In this document: positions 43,308 through 52,137 of the stretch, piece by piece
Layout of the letters: every line of letters begins with the position of its first letter
How positions within the stretch are numbered: the first letter of the stretch is position 1
Assembly: GCF_000756715.1 (NCBI RefSeq)
Contig: NZ_CCSE01000001.1
Coordinates: forward strand, 558,001-622,000
Source of the DNA: Jeotgalicoccus saudimassiliensis
GTDB taxonomy: Bacteria > Bacillota > Bacilli > Staphylococcales > Salinicoccaceae
Direction of reading: 5' to 3'
Length of the DNA stretch: 64,000 bases
The notes under the pieces: generated by a model
Databases searched by the model: none
What the model saw: the letters and a program-made list of their open reading frames with translations, nothing else
Told to the model about the DNA's origin: nothing
Program-made: the position numbers and the translations under genes

Positions 43308-44366
43308 ATGTCAAAAATAAGTATAGGAATAATATACGGAGGGAAATCAACAGAGCATGAAATCTCTATGCGTTCTGCTGAGAGTGTTTTAACTGTTCTG
43401 GACAAAAAAAGATATGATATCAACTTAATTTATATTACCAAATCTGGTGAATGGCTTTTGACTAAAGCTGAAGATCTATTCAATTGGAAAGAGAAGTCTG
43501 CAGAAAAAGTAAGAATAGTTTCTCCAGGCAGGATTGAAGGTACAGATATTAATAAGCAATTGGATGTTGTTATTCCAATACTTCATGGAACTATGGGTGA
43601 AGATGGTACTGTTCAAGGATTGCTTGAACTTGCAGAAGTTCCTTACGTTGGTTGTAATGTAAGAAGCTCAGCTATTTGTATGGATAAAGATATAACTAAG
43701 AAATTACTGAAAAGTGAAGGTATCGATGTGGCTAAATCAGTAGTGTTTAAATATAACGAGAAAAATAAAGCTAACTTCAATAAAACAAAAGAAAAACTTA
43801 GTCTTCCAATGTTTGTTAAACCAGTCAATCAGGGATCGTCCGTTGGAGTCTCGAAGGTAACTGATGAAAAAAGTTTCTATAATGCTATTGATGAAGCATT
43901 TAAATATGATACAAAAGTAATGGTTGAAAGTGCAATAAATGGACGTGAAATTGAAGTGGCTATTCTTGGGAACATGGATCCATTTGTATCGTTACCTGGT
44001 GAAATTATATCTAATACAGAATTTTATTCATATGAATCGAAATACATAGATGAAAAAGGTGCCAGTCTAGAAATACCTGCAAAACTAAACTCTTTCCAAG
44101 TCACAGCTTTACAAGAAGTTGCATTGAAAACATTTAAGATTTTGGACTGTGAAGGACTTGGAAGAGTTGACATGTTTCTGACTGATGATAACGAAATTTT
44201 TGTAAACGAAGTTAATACATTTCCCGGATTCACAAATATTAGTATGTATCCCAAATTACTTGAAGTATCAGGTATTGAATATTCTAGTCTTATTGAACGA
44301 CTGATTGAATTAGCTTTGCAAACTCATAAATTAAAAACCGATTTAAGAAAAAGTCTGATTAAATAA
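43308..44366 (+). CDS. D-alanine-D-alanine ligase paralogue
   Basis: This 352-aa protein is complete for the Ddl family: IIYGGKSTEHEISMRSAESV, HGTMGEDGTVQGLLE, VKPVNQGSSVGVSKV, GREIEVAILG and NEVNTFPGFTNISMYP (N303). It joins D-Ala to D-Ala or a related pair using ATP. The usual YDYxxKY loop reads YSYESKY, a change near the substrate-selecting region. Housekeeping ddl in staphylococci normally lies beside murF, not in a surface-polymer island, so this is likely a second ligase making a dipeptide or aminoacyl amide for the polymer. TTGGAGTG precedes ATG 43308. Confidence 0.85.
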   Translation: MSKISIGIIYGGKSTEHEISMRSAESVLTVLDKKRYDINLIYITKSGEWLLTKAEDLFNWKEKSAEKVRIVSPGRIEGTDINKQLDVVIPILHGTMGEDGTVQGLLELAEVPYVGCNVRSSAICMDKDITKKLLKSEGIDVAKSVVFKYNEKNKANFNKTKEKLSLPMFVKPVNQGSSVGVSKVTDEKSFYNAIDEAFKYDTKVMVESAINGREIEVAILGNMDPFVSLPGEIISNTEFYSYESKYIDEKGASLEIPAKLNSFQVTALQEVALKTFKILDCEGLGRVDMFLTDDNEIFVNEVNTFPGFTNISMYPKLLEVSGIEYSSLIERLIELALQTHKLKTDLRKSLIK

Positions 44367-44464
44367 ATTTTGCATTAACATTATATTTAAGGACGATTAA
44401 AAAATGAAGCTATTAAAGTTTATCAATAGTTGAATTATAATAATTAAACTGAACAGGTGAAATT

Positions 44465-46090
44465 ATGAATATTGAAAAATTAGTTCCATATAATAAAAGA
44501 ATGGAAACAAATTTTAGAAGATTGTTAAGAGGGAGATTATATATTAAACGTAATCTTGATCCGATTAAATATGAAAAAGAAATTGACTGGAATTTTAACC
44601 ACCACAGAAATCCTAGAACATATCAAGTATATTTGCATAGTTTAAATTTTGTAAATGATATCACTTGGTCTCATATAAAATCGCCTAAAACCATGAAGGT
44701 CAAATTAGCGCGTGCAATAATTGATGATTGGATTAAATATCACTTAGAAGAAAGTTATATTTTAAAAGAAAATAATTTAGCGTGGAATGAACATGCGGTA
44801 TCATATAGAATTATAAATTTTATTTTTTTCCAATCTGCTTATAAAAACACGTCTAAATTCGAAGAGGAAGAATTTCAGAATTTACTATTAAAACATGCAG
44901 ATTTTCTTTTTGAAGATGAGAATTATAAAGAAAATAATCATGGAATTATGATGGATAATGCGCTTCTTTGCACCAGTTTTTTCATAAACGATACTAAGAA
45001 AAAGAAAATGTATCAAGAAAAATCAATAAGCAGACTCTATAAAACTATCAATAGAGATTTTAGTGAAAAGGGAGTACATTTAGAAAATTCTCCAGAATAT
45101 CATAAGTTAGTAAGAATTCTTTTTCAAAGAACTGAATATTTATTGGACTCTATTGATATAAAAATCCCAACACCTTTGAAAGATAAACTAGAGAAAACAT
45201 ATAACTATAATCAACTGATTCTTAAACCGGATTCGTATTATCCATTAATCGGTGACACAGGACAAATTAAAGAACAAACTACAAAGAAAATATATAAAAA
45301 CTTCGTAGATACTGAAGCTGGCCAATGCATTATACAATATAAAGATAAATTAGATAATCTAAATAGTAAACACCTGGTTTTCATATCTGGATACAGTAAA
45401 CTCACACATAAACACTATGATGATTTATCTTTTGTTTATTTTGAAAATGGTAATGATATATTTATAGATTCTGGTAAATATAGTTACAATAAAAATAATG
45501 AAGTCAGGAAGTATATAATTTCTCCTTCCGCACATAATACATTGCTTATAAAAGATATGGAATATAAATACAGTGATTATGAAAATGATAAAGAAAACTT
45601 AGGAATTAAAGAGTATAAAGAAACAGAAGATTATACTAAAGTTAGAGGAATAAATAATCTTTATAAGGATACTAATATTTCAAGAACGCTAATAAATACT
45701 AAAGAAGGTATTATATTTATAGTTGACGAAATTGATTCTCAAAATAAACAATTATATTATCAAAATTTCAATTTAGCCCCAGATGCAAAAGTTAAATATA
45801 AAGATGAAAAAAGTATATTGATAGAAGTAGGAAATATGAAATATACACTTGAAACTGTCAAAGTAAATAATGTAAAGACCTCTACAGAAATTACAAGTGG
45901 GAAAATCTCCAAAAAATTCGGTAATTATACACCTAACCATAAAACTGCTTTTATTAAAAAAGGTAAAAGTAGCAAGTTTTTAACATATTTTTATAACAAT
46001 ATCGATGATGTTGCTATTGTAAGTTATTCATTCAAGAATAGAACAATAGTTTATGAATATAACAGTCAAATAAAGACTTTAGAATTTTAA
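44465..46090 (+). CDS. Heparinase II/III-fold protein (module C, first)
   Basis: This 541-aa protein has no signal peptide. Catalytic counterparts are NNHGIMMD (N157/N158, H159), SPEYH (Y212), THKHYDDLSF (H315/H317), DSGKYSY and SAHNT (H357). Overall it is the same length and layout as the 36372 and 47320 proteins, with very lysine-rich, A+T-driven composition. It sits between two ATP-grasp genes. Likely a uronate lyase or C5-epimerase acting on the polymer or its lipid-linked repeat. AGGTGA precedes ATG 44465. Confidence 0.8.
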   Translation: MNIEKLVPYNKRMETNFRRLLRGRLYIKRNLDPIKYEKEIDWNFNHHRNPRTYQVYLHSLNFVNDITWSHIKSPKTMKVKLARAIIDDWIKYHLEESYILKENNLAWNEHAVSYRIINFIFFQSAYKNTSKFEEEEFQNLLLKHADFLFEDENYKENNHGIMMDNALLCTSFFINDTKKKKMYQEKSISRLYKTINRDFSEKGVHLENSPEYHKLVRILFQRTEYLLDSIDIKIPTPLKDKLEKTYNYNQLILKPDSYYPLIGDTGQIKEQTTKKIYKNFVDTEAGQCIIQYKDKLDNLNSKHLVFISGYSKLTHKHYDDLSFVYFENGNDIFIDSGKYSYNKNNEVRKYIISPSAHNTLLIKDMEYKYSDYENDKENLGIKEYKETEDYTKVRGINNLYKDTNISRTLINTKEGIIFIVDEIDSQNKQLYYQNFNLAPDAKVKYKDEKSILIEVGNMKYTLETVKVNNVKTSTEITSGKISKKFGNYTPNHKTAFIKKGKSSKFLTYFYNNIDDVAIVSYSFKNRTIVYEYNSQIKTLEF

Positions 46091-46111
46091 TAAAAAATTA
46101 AAGGGGATAAT

Positions 46112-47260
46112 ATGAACAAAGTTACGAAAGCAATATTATTGTTTAATCAACAAGATGTAAATATGCTAGACTCAAAGGTTAATTCACAATTACTTTTACA
46201 AGATGCTGCATCTAATAACAATATTGTATACAAAGTTTCAAAAATAAAGAATAGTAAAAGAAAGAGAATTGACTTATTCTACAAAAGAAAAAACATTGGT
46301 AATATACGGGGACTTAATATATCGACAACACACAAAAGCGCTTTAAAATTGTGCAGAAATAAATATAAGCTTGAAAATTATTTGAGTCAATTTGATATAA
46401 ATGTTTTAAAATCTGAGTTGTTTAAGGAAGATGAAAAAGACAAAGCTTTTGATTATATAAGAACTCTCGATGGAGCTAATATTGTTATAAAACCAATATC
46501 ATTATTTGGTGGAAAAGGTATTGAAACAAATGTATCAATTGAAAACTTCTCTAGTTCTTGGGATAGAAGTTTAGTCGCTCAACGAGATAATAATATAATA
46601 ACCCCTGAATTTATTATACAAAAACATATAGATGGTTTTGATATTAGAGTAAGTGTTATTGAAGGTATATATTCTGCAGCCGAAATACGGTTACCTCCTC
46701 ATGTAGTTGGAGATGGAGAAAGTTCAATAAGGCGTCTAATTGAAGAGAAAAATATAATCCGTAGTAAAATACATTACTTTAAATCAAAATTAATTCCTGT
46801 AAATAAAGTTGTTTTAGAAAAATTAGAAAAAAATAATAAGAGTCTAGATTATGTTCTTAAAAAAAATGAAGTTTATATTTTAAACGAGATGTCTAACATG
46901 GTGCTAGGTGCAGAAAGTATTGATATAACTGACGAATTGTCAGATGAAATAATCCAAGAATCTATTAAAGCAGTAGCAGCGATCCCGGGCTTACACTCAG
47001 CAAGTATCGATTTTATGTGTGAAGATTATAGCAAAGGGCCGGGTCATATAATAGAAGTTAATACAAATGGTAATCACACTCAACATCATGTTCCTTATAA
47101 AGGAACAGTACGACAACCTTTTGATATATTAATAAAAAGCTTAGTCATCAAGCATAAATTAAGAACTGGCTTAAGTTTAACTGTACAAGAGCGTGAACTT
47201 TCTAAACACATCTATACATTCTTGGAAATGAAAAGTTACTATTCATCTAGAACTATATAA
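46112..47260 (+). CDS. ATP-grasp ligase of the cyanophycin/glutathione synthetase type
   Basis: This 382-aa protein carries the ATP-grasp domain found in cyanophycin synthetase and GshAB: IVIKPISLFGGKGI, FIIQKHIDGFDIRVSVIEG, the RLPPHVVGDGESSI loop, LNEMSNMVLGAESIDIT, and IDFMCED...GHIIEVNTNGNHTQHH. Unlike cyanophycin synthetase (about 870 aa) it has no Mur-ligase half, so it is a stand-alone amide ligase. It may add amino acids to a carboxyl on the polymer or extend a short peptide. It lies 21 bp after one heparinase-like gene and 59 bp before another. AAGGGG precedes ATG 46112. Confidence 0.82.
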   Translation: MNKVTKAILLFNQQDVNMLDSKVNSQLLLQDAASNNNIVYKVSKIKNSKRKRIDLFYKRKNIGNIRGLNISTTHKSALKLCRNKYKLENYLSQFDINVLKSELFKEDEKDKAFDYIRTLDGANIVIKPISLFGGKGIETNVSIENFSSSWDRSLVAQRDNNIITPEFIIQKHIDGFDIRVSVIEGIYSAAEIRLPPHVVGDGESSIRRLIEEKNIIRSKIHYFKSKLIPVNKVVLEKLEKNNKSLDYVLKKNEVYILNEMSNMVLGAESIDITDELSDEIIQESIKAVAAIPGLHSASIDFMCEDYSKGPGHIIEVNTNGNHTQHHVPYKGTVRQPFDILIKSLVIKHKLRTGLSLTVQERELSKHIYTFLEMKSYYSSRTI

Positions 47261-47319
47261 ACAATAGATTTAAATTAGGAAAAAAATTTAATCTAATTTT
47301 TTAAAAAAGGAAGAGTTTT

Positions 47320-48966
47320 ATGTCAAACATAGCGCTACATGAACATATTAAATCATTACCCGAAGAACTAATAAGGAGTTTTGAAAATCATAATAAAGAT
47401 AAAAAGGTAAAAGTAGATAACGTTTTAAATAATGTTATTCAAGTTTGGCCAAACCTACCTGATATAAAATTTTCAAGTACTTTCAATTGGGATGAACAGG
47501 ATGATAAGAGTGGTAATACATTCCAATTATATTTACAATCATTGAGATTCTTAAACGATTTAATTGTTATTTATTATGAAGAAAACGATGATTTAGTACT
47601 GAATAAAATTTATGAAATATCATCTTCTTGGATAGAATATGCTAGATTAAAACCAAATAATGATATGATTTGGTATGATCATCCGACAGCAGTTAGAGCT
47701 CAAATTCTAATCCAGTTTATGTATATAGTCATTAAAAAGAACATAGATATTAACTTAGATAAATATTTTAATATATTAGAATCACATATAGATGTGTTAA
47801 CAGACTCTAAAAATTATAACTTCAATAATCACGGTCTAATGATGGATAGAAGTTTATTATTAATAGGCAACTTCTTAAATAGAAAAGATTTGATGACTAC
47901 AGGAATCTCGAGATCTACGGAAGCATTCTGGTATAACTATAGTTCAAAGGGTATTCATTTAGAAAACTCCCCTGAATATCATCTTTTAGTAACTAAACTA
48001 TATAAAAAAATCCAAAAATACCTTGAGTTATCTAGTTTAAGTTATAGTGAACATATACTTAGTTATTTAGAAAAAGCAGATAATTACTTTAACGTTTTAG
48101 TAAGGCCAGATGGATACTTACCTCCTATTGGTGATTCGAGTGAAATTAAATATGATTTATCCAATAAACACTATGAACATCTAAATGATGGAGAGCTTGG
48201 TTTAAATATTTATCAAAGAAATAATGAAATCCCATTGTATCTTACCTTTATTAGCGGTTATTCATCAAGAGTACATAAACATCTAGATGATTTAAGTATC
48301 ACACTAAATTATAATTTTAAAAATTATTTAGTTGACCCAGGTAAGTATAATTATAGTTCCTCTCCAATACGAAAATATATGATGAGAGAAACTTCTCATT
48401 CAACTTTATTTTTTAAGAAATATAAATATAAAAGAACGAATGAAAATAGATTTACAAGAAAAGTGCGTACAAATGGATATTATCACGGTGAAAATTTTTC
48501 GATTCTATCAGGAATAAATGAGAGTTTTAACAACGGTGTAAAGTTAGAAAGAAAGGTAATAGTATTTAAACACTATGATTTAATAGTTTTGATTGATAAA
48601 GGACACATAGAAAAACCCTCAACTCTTATACAAAACTTTAATTTACATCAAGATGTTTTAGTGAAAAAGGGGAGAAATGAAGCTCTTCTTAGAAATAAAG
48701 GTGATTCAGTTAAAATACAGCAATTTCTAAATACTAATCTTAAACTAATAAAAGGTGAAGACGAAAAGGTTATTGCTAAAAATACATTAAAAACCGGGAA
48801 AGAAATTAACACAAAACAGCTTCAATTTTCAAAGTTATCATCTAATGATGACTTTGATTTTATAACAGCTTTAAATTTGAAAAATTATAGTATAGATATT
48901 AAAGTTGTTAAAAATAAAATGTTGAAAATATTAATAGATAATGAAGAGTTTAATATTAGCGTTTAA
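47320..48966 (+). CDS. Heparinase II/III-fold protein (module C, second)
   Basis: This 548-aa protein has the same fold marks: NNHGLMMD (H171), SPEYH (Y220), HKHLDDLS (H319/H321), DPGKYNYSS and TSHST (H360). The Asp-Ser-Gly of the paralogues is Asp-Pro-Gly here. No signal peptide is visible. It is distinct enough from the 44465 protein to suggest an old duplication rather than a recent copy. It is the last gene of this transcription unit, followed by a strong terminator. AAAGGAAG precedes ATG 47320. Confidence 0.8.
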   Translation: MSNIALHEHIKSLPEELIRSFENHNKDKKVKVDNVLNNVIQVWPNLPDIKFSSTFNWDEQDDKSGNTFQLYLQSLRFLNDLIVIYYEENDDLVLNKIYEISSSWIEYARLKPNNDMIWYDHPTAVRAQILIQFMYIVIKKNIDINLDKYFNILESHIDVLTDSKNYNFNNHGLMMDRSLLLIGNFLNRKDLMTTGISRSTEAFWYNYSSKGIHLENSPEYHLLVTKLYKKIQKYLELSSLSYSEHILSYLEKADNYFNVLVRPDGYLPPIGDSSEIKYDLSNKHYEHLNDGELGLNIYQRNNEIPLYLTFISGYSSRVHKHLDDLSITLNYNFKNYLVDPGKYNYSSSPIRKYMMRETSHSTLFFKKYKYKRTNENRFTRKVRTNGYYHGENFSILSGINESFNNGVKLERKVIVFKHYDLIVLIDKGHIEKPSTLIQNFNLHQDVLVKKGRNEALLRNKGDSVKIQQFLNTNLKLIKGEDEKVIAKNTLKTGKEINTKQLQFSKLSSNDDFDFITALNLKNYSIDIKVVKNKMLKILIDNEEFNISV

Positions 48967-48974
48967 TAAATTTT

Positions 48975-49018
48975 AAGCACACATCCTGATAATTTTTCAG
49001 TATGTGTGCTTATTTTGT
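48975..49018 (+). terminator. Terminator after the second module C heparinase-like gene
   Basis: AAGCACACAT (48975-48984) pairs with ATGTGTGCTT (49002-49011), then ATTTTGT. An inner CTGA/TCAG helix lengthens it. Confidence 0.87.
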
Positions 49019-49166
49019 AATCAGTAAGATAGCTAAAAAACTAAATTGATAAAGGAATAATTTAGTTTATATATTGAGGTTTTTTTCTTTAAGATGTAAA
49101 GCTATTCTATAATTCACAACATGTTTAGGAAATTCAAGTTTTTCTTAATTATGTTCGATCTAATAA

Positions 49167-49175
49167 TGATATAAT
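49167..49175 (+). promoter_or_regulatory. Extended -10 promoter of the last island gene
   Basis: TG-A-TATAAT (49167-49175), 37 nt before the start codon. The rest of 49019-49166 holds nothing I can name. Confidence 0.5.
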
Positions 49176-49212
49176 TTATTTAATAATTAATAAAGTTAGG
49201 ATGGATGATTTA

Positions 49213-51435
49213 ATGGAAGGTTTTTTGCATATCTATAATAAAAAGAAAAATAATTATATAACTGAGGATAAAGTTTCTGAAACTATCAACTTTTATAAAG
49301 AAACTTCGCATATCTTCGAATCCGTAAGTAATGAACAATTAATATCAGTATATTATACAAATGAATATAGAGAATATCCTTACAATAAATATGAGAACCA
49401 CTTATTTTGTCCCGTTGGCCAATTTGTAGAAGGAAAATTAGATATACAAAAAATATTGATGACTTCAAATGCTGATGAAAAACATTCCATTATAAGGGAA
49501 CTAAGAGGTGCATTTGCATTATCAACAGCTAATCTTATAGATAATAGTATCGATATTTTCACCCATGTTGTACGTGCTGAAAGTGTCTATTACTATGAAG
49601 ATGAAAATCATATAATTGTTGGAACTGATCCATTGGTAATCAGTGTTTTGGGTAATGAAAAAATACAACCAATTTTTGATCCGGCCAATTTCATTTCATT
49701 CTTAGAACAAGGATATTTTTCAGATGAACTTACTCCATTTAAAGATGTCTTATGTTTACCCGAAAACTCTCACATTAGAATTGCAGATGGTAATATCACA
49801 TCTAAAGAAATAGATGATACATATCATTCCGCATTTAATGTAAAATCTACGGAAGACTTTTATGATAAAGTCACGGAAGATTTATTATCAAGTTTTGATA
49901 TTGTTAAAGATAAAGAAAAATCGATTAGATTAGGTCTTACTGGTGGGAAAGACAGTCGTATTGTCTTACTTGCTTTGTTGAATAAAGGCTATAACATTAA
50001 AGCACATACTACAGGTTTTCCTGACCATCCCGATGTAATAATTGCTCAACAATTAGCTGGATTATCAGAAATTCCACACGAAGTAAATGAAAGGAAGTTA
50101 TCAAAAAAAAATCAATTAAGTGTCTCTTTAGATAATAGAATAAAATCAATAATGACAGCTTCTTCAGGATTGATAAGTGCATACGATACAGTAAACACTA
50201 AAACTGAATTCGTAGATAATAAAAATTTTAATGGAATTGCTGCAGCTGTTTTAAAGGGCGGATATAGTACCCATATACCTAAGAATAAAGATGTTCTTAA
50301 AAATCCATTAAAAAAACCATTTTATAAATTTGAAGATTTTTACTTAGATGACCAGAATAAATTTAGCACGTTTCTCGATGATTTTTCTATTAAATATGAT
50401 AACATTAACGAATTATTTCACATATTCTTTTTGAAATATCGAACTGGACGATGGACAAGTGATTCAAGAAAGCCAAAAAGTTATTCAAGTAACTCATATT
50501 CAGTTTTTATGGATAATCAATTCACAAAATCTGTTATGAAGTTGAATATAGAAGATTTAGATAAAGAAAGAATACATTACGAAATTATTGAAAGATTAAA
50601 TAGTGACTTTAATAAATTGCCTTTTTTTAATACAAGATATACATTTGAAAAAAATGGACCACAATCACCAGAAGACTATGTTAATTGGTTAAAACGGGAA
50701 CCAATACAGGCGACTAGTCAAGTCGCTAAATACAATTGGAAATCACTTGGTAATAATGATCAAGCTCTTGTTAATGCTTTTAAAGATTTAATATTAGAAT
50801 TTAGAAACAATCCTATGTTTGATATTATTGAGTACAGTAAAATTGAAGAGTTGATGAATTCGAAATTGAACAATCGTACTAATAAATTTATATGGTCGCT
50901 TGCCTCCATGATTCAGTATATAAATATTATGACTAAAAAAGGCTACCAAATACCGAAATCCCATCTAACATTGACTGTAGCAAGTGATAATTTAAAATCA
51001 ATGCAAAAATCTACAGAATTAATTGATTATACATTAGATTATATCTCTTTAAATGAAGCAGTGACTGTTAAAGGTGAAGATATTACTCTACATGAGTCCG
51101 ATAAAAATGCATATATTAAAACATATGAAGGTTCTTTTAAGAACATACCTAATTCTAAGATTATCGAAAAAGCAAAAAGTCTAAAACTTAATACGTCCAT
51201 CAATCTTTTAAATTATGAAGGTGAGATTAGAAAAAGTGTCATTTTTTATACAGATGAAAAACGATTTAAAACTGTTGTTTTGGAAAATGAGAAAACTAAC
51301 GAAAGCACCTTATCAATTTTCGATGAAGTTCCAGTTCCAAAGGGTGCAAAATATTATAGAGTTATTTTACTGTTTAAAACTAATAAAGAGGCTCACTGTA
51401 AGTTAAATTATTCATATGCTCGTATAAATTATTAA
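49213..51435 (+). CDS. Asparagine-synthetase-like enzyme (module C)
   Basis: This 740-aa protein has an N-terminal GATase-II-like domain (about 1-190: LRGAFALSTANL, VGTDPLVISVLG, FLEQGYFSDELTPF) without a Cys after Met. It is followed by a synthetase domain with an intact PP-loop LTGGKDSR (T243-R249) and HTTGFPDHPDVIIAQQLA. The C-terminal 150 residues are beta-rich. As for the 27026 protein, lack of Cys2 argues for a non-glutamine nitrogen donor. Amide formation on uronic acids by AsnB-like proteins is known from O-antigen loci. I prefer ATG 49213, 8 nt after AGGATGG; ATG 49201 touches that site. It is a monocistronic unit. Confidence 0.78.
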   Translation: MEGFLHIYNKKKNNYITEDKVSETINFYKETSHIFESVSNEQLISVYYTNEYREYPYNKYENHLFCPVGQFVEGKLDIQKILMTSNADEKHSIIRELRGAFALSTANLIDNSIDIFTHVVRAESVYYYEDENHIIVGTDPLVISVLGNEKIQPIFDPANFISFLEQGYFSDELTPFKDVLCLPENSHIRIADGNITSKEIDDTYHSAFNVKSTEDFYDKVTEDLLSSFDIVKDKEKSIRLGLTGGKDSRIVLLALLNKGYNIKAHTTGFPDHPDVIIAQQLAGLSEIPHEVNERKLSKKNQLSVSLDNRIKSIMTASSGLISAYDTVNTKTEFVDNKNFNGIAAAVLKGGYSTHIPKNKDVLKNPLKKPFYKFEDFYLDDQNKFSTFLDDFSIKYDNINELFHIFFLKYRTGRWTSDSRKPKSYSSNSYSVFMDNQFTKSVMKLNIEDLDKERIHYEIIERLNSDFNKLPFFNTRYTFEKNGPQSPEDYVNWLKREPIQATSQVAKYNWKSLGNNDQALVNAFKDLILEFRNNPMFDIIEYSKIEELMNSKLNNRTNKFIWSLASMIQYINIMTKKGYQIPKSHLTLTVASDNLKSMQKSTELIDYTLDYISLNEAVTVKGEDITLHESDKNAYIKTYEGSFKNIPNSKIIEKAKSLKLNTSINLLNYEGEIRKSVIFYTDEKRFKTVVLENEKTNESTLSIFDEVPVPKGAKYYRVILLFKTNKEAHCKLNYSYARINY

Positions 51436-51736
51436 TAGTATGTTAAGTTTATAAAAGTTGGTTGAATAAGTAGAGTCTTTATTTAAAGTTAATAAAAAAG
51501 ATAGTTGAGAGAAATTAATATGTTATAAATTTTAAAATAGGCTGGGCATGAATTTCTTTTGAAAAATAATCAGTATGTTAGCTTTCTTGGGACGCTGTAC
51601 AAGTATGTTGTATTACGTTGATGCTATTATCCAAGTACTCTGATGTACGGATTTTATATGTATTAAATAAAGTATGTTATCATCTCTGGAATTTTTAACT
51701 AGTCTCTTTAATTAAAACATTATAAGGAGAACAGCA
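51436..51736 (+). other. Gene-free stretch at the right edge of the island
   Basis: It contains the second copy of the palindromic repeat (51539-51655) and little else. The ribosome binding site of the next gene (AAGGAGA) is at its end. Confidence 0.6.
51539..51655. repeat. Dispersed palindromic repeat, copy 2
   Basis: It starts AGGCTGGG like copy 1 and ends GTACGGATT. The reverse complement of its right half (AATCCGTAC..., CTTGGATAATAGCATCA, CGTAA) matches the left arm of copy 1 at most positions. Its own hairpin is more degenerate. The two copies flank module C together with the IS remnants. Confidence 0.62.
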
Positions 51737-52117
51737 ATGTACCGCAAGCTATTTATAATAGGGTTATCTTTGATACTTATAATAATATTAAGTGTTCTTA
51801 TTATATTCGATGAGAGTACGTCTAATAATTTAGTTAACAAAATAAATACTGTAGAAGACCGCTGGGTTAATTATAAAGGTACTTCAGAAAATAATAAGGC
51901 AATGATGCAGTCGCAGTTCATTCTGTATAATCCAGAAAAAGATTATGAAATCAGCCGTGACACTTATGTATCTTATTTCAATGGTGAAGACTTTATCAAA
52001 ACAGAGCTCTATGAAGATACACCTGAGATGCTTAATACAGTTGAAGAGGCTGATGGTATAATACTCAGCTTTAATAAAAATAATAAAAACGGCATGCAGC
52101 TCGTTGAAATTGATTAA
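51737..52117 (+). CDS. Small membrane-anchored protein, paralogue of the lipoprotein at 52779
   Basis: This 126-aa protein has an N-terminal membrane anchor (residues 5-25, FIIGLSLILIIILSVLIIF) and a short extracellular domain. No lipobox Cys is present. The segment DTYVSYFNGEDFIKTE...LNTVEEADGIILSFN is closely matched by the 52779 protein, so the two are duplicates with different membrane anchors. I do not recognise the domain. Spacing (20 bp) puts it in one unit with the following DUF218 gene, so it may be an accessory of that protein. Confidence 0.7.
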   Translation: MYRKLFIIGLSLILIIILSVLIIFDESTSNNLVNKINTVEDRWVNYKGTSENNKAMMQSQFILYNPEKDYEISRDTYVSYFNGEDFIKTELYEDTPEMLNTVEEADGIILSFNKNNKNGMQLVEID

Positions 52118-52137
52118 TATTAAATGCGGAGGCACTC

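Noticed and set aside
43308-44366. Vancomycin-resistance VanA-type D-Ala-D-Lac ligase
   Set aside because: No vanH or vanX homologue is present, and the loop resembles Ddl more than the His-bearing VanA loop.
36372-48966. Secreted degradative heparinases that release sugars for growth
   Set aside because: No signal peptide is visible in any of the four, and no sugar-uptake or catabolic genes are nearby; they lie among biosynthetic genes.
30350-51740. CRISPR array or prophage in the A+T-rich region
   Set aside because: No regularly spaced repeats and no phage structural, integrase or lysis genes were seen; the A+T-rich runs are coding.
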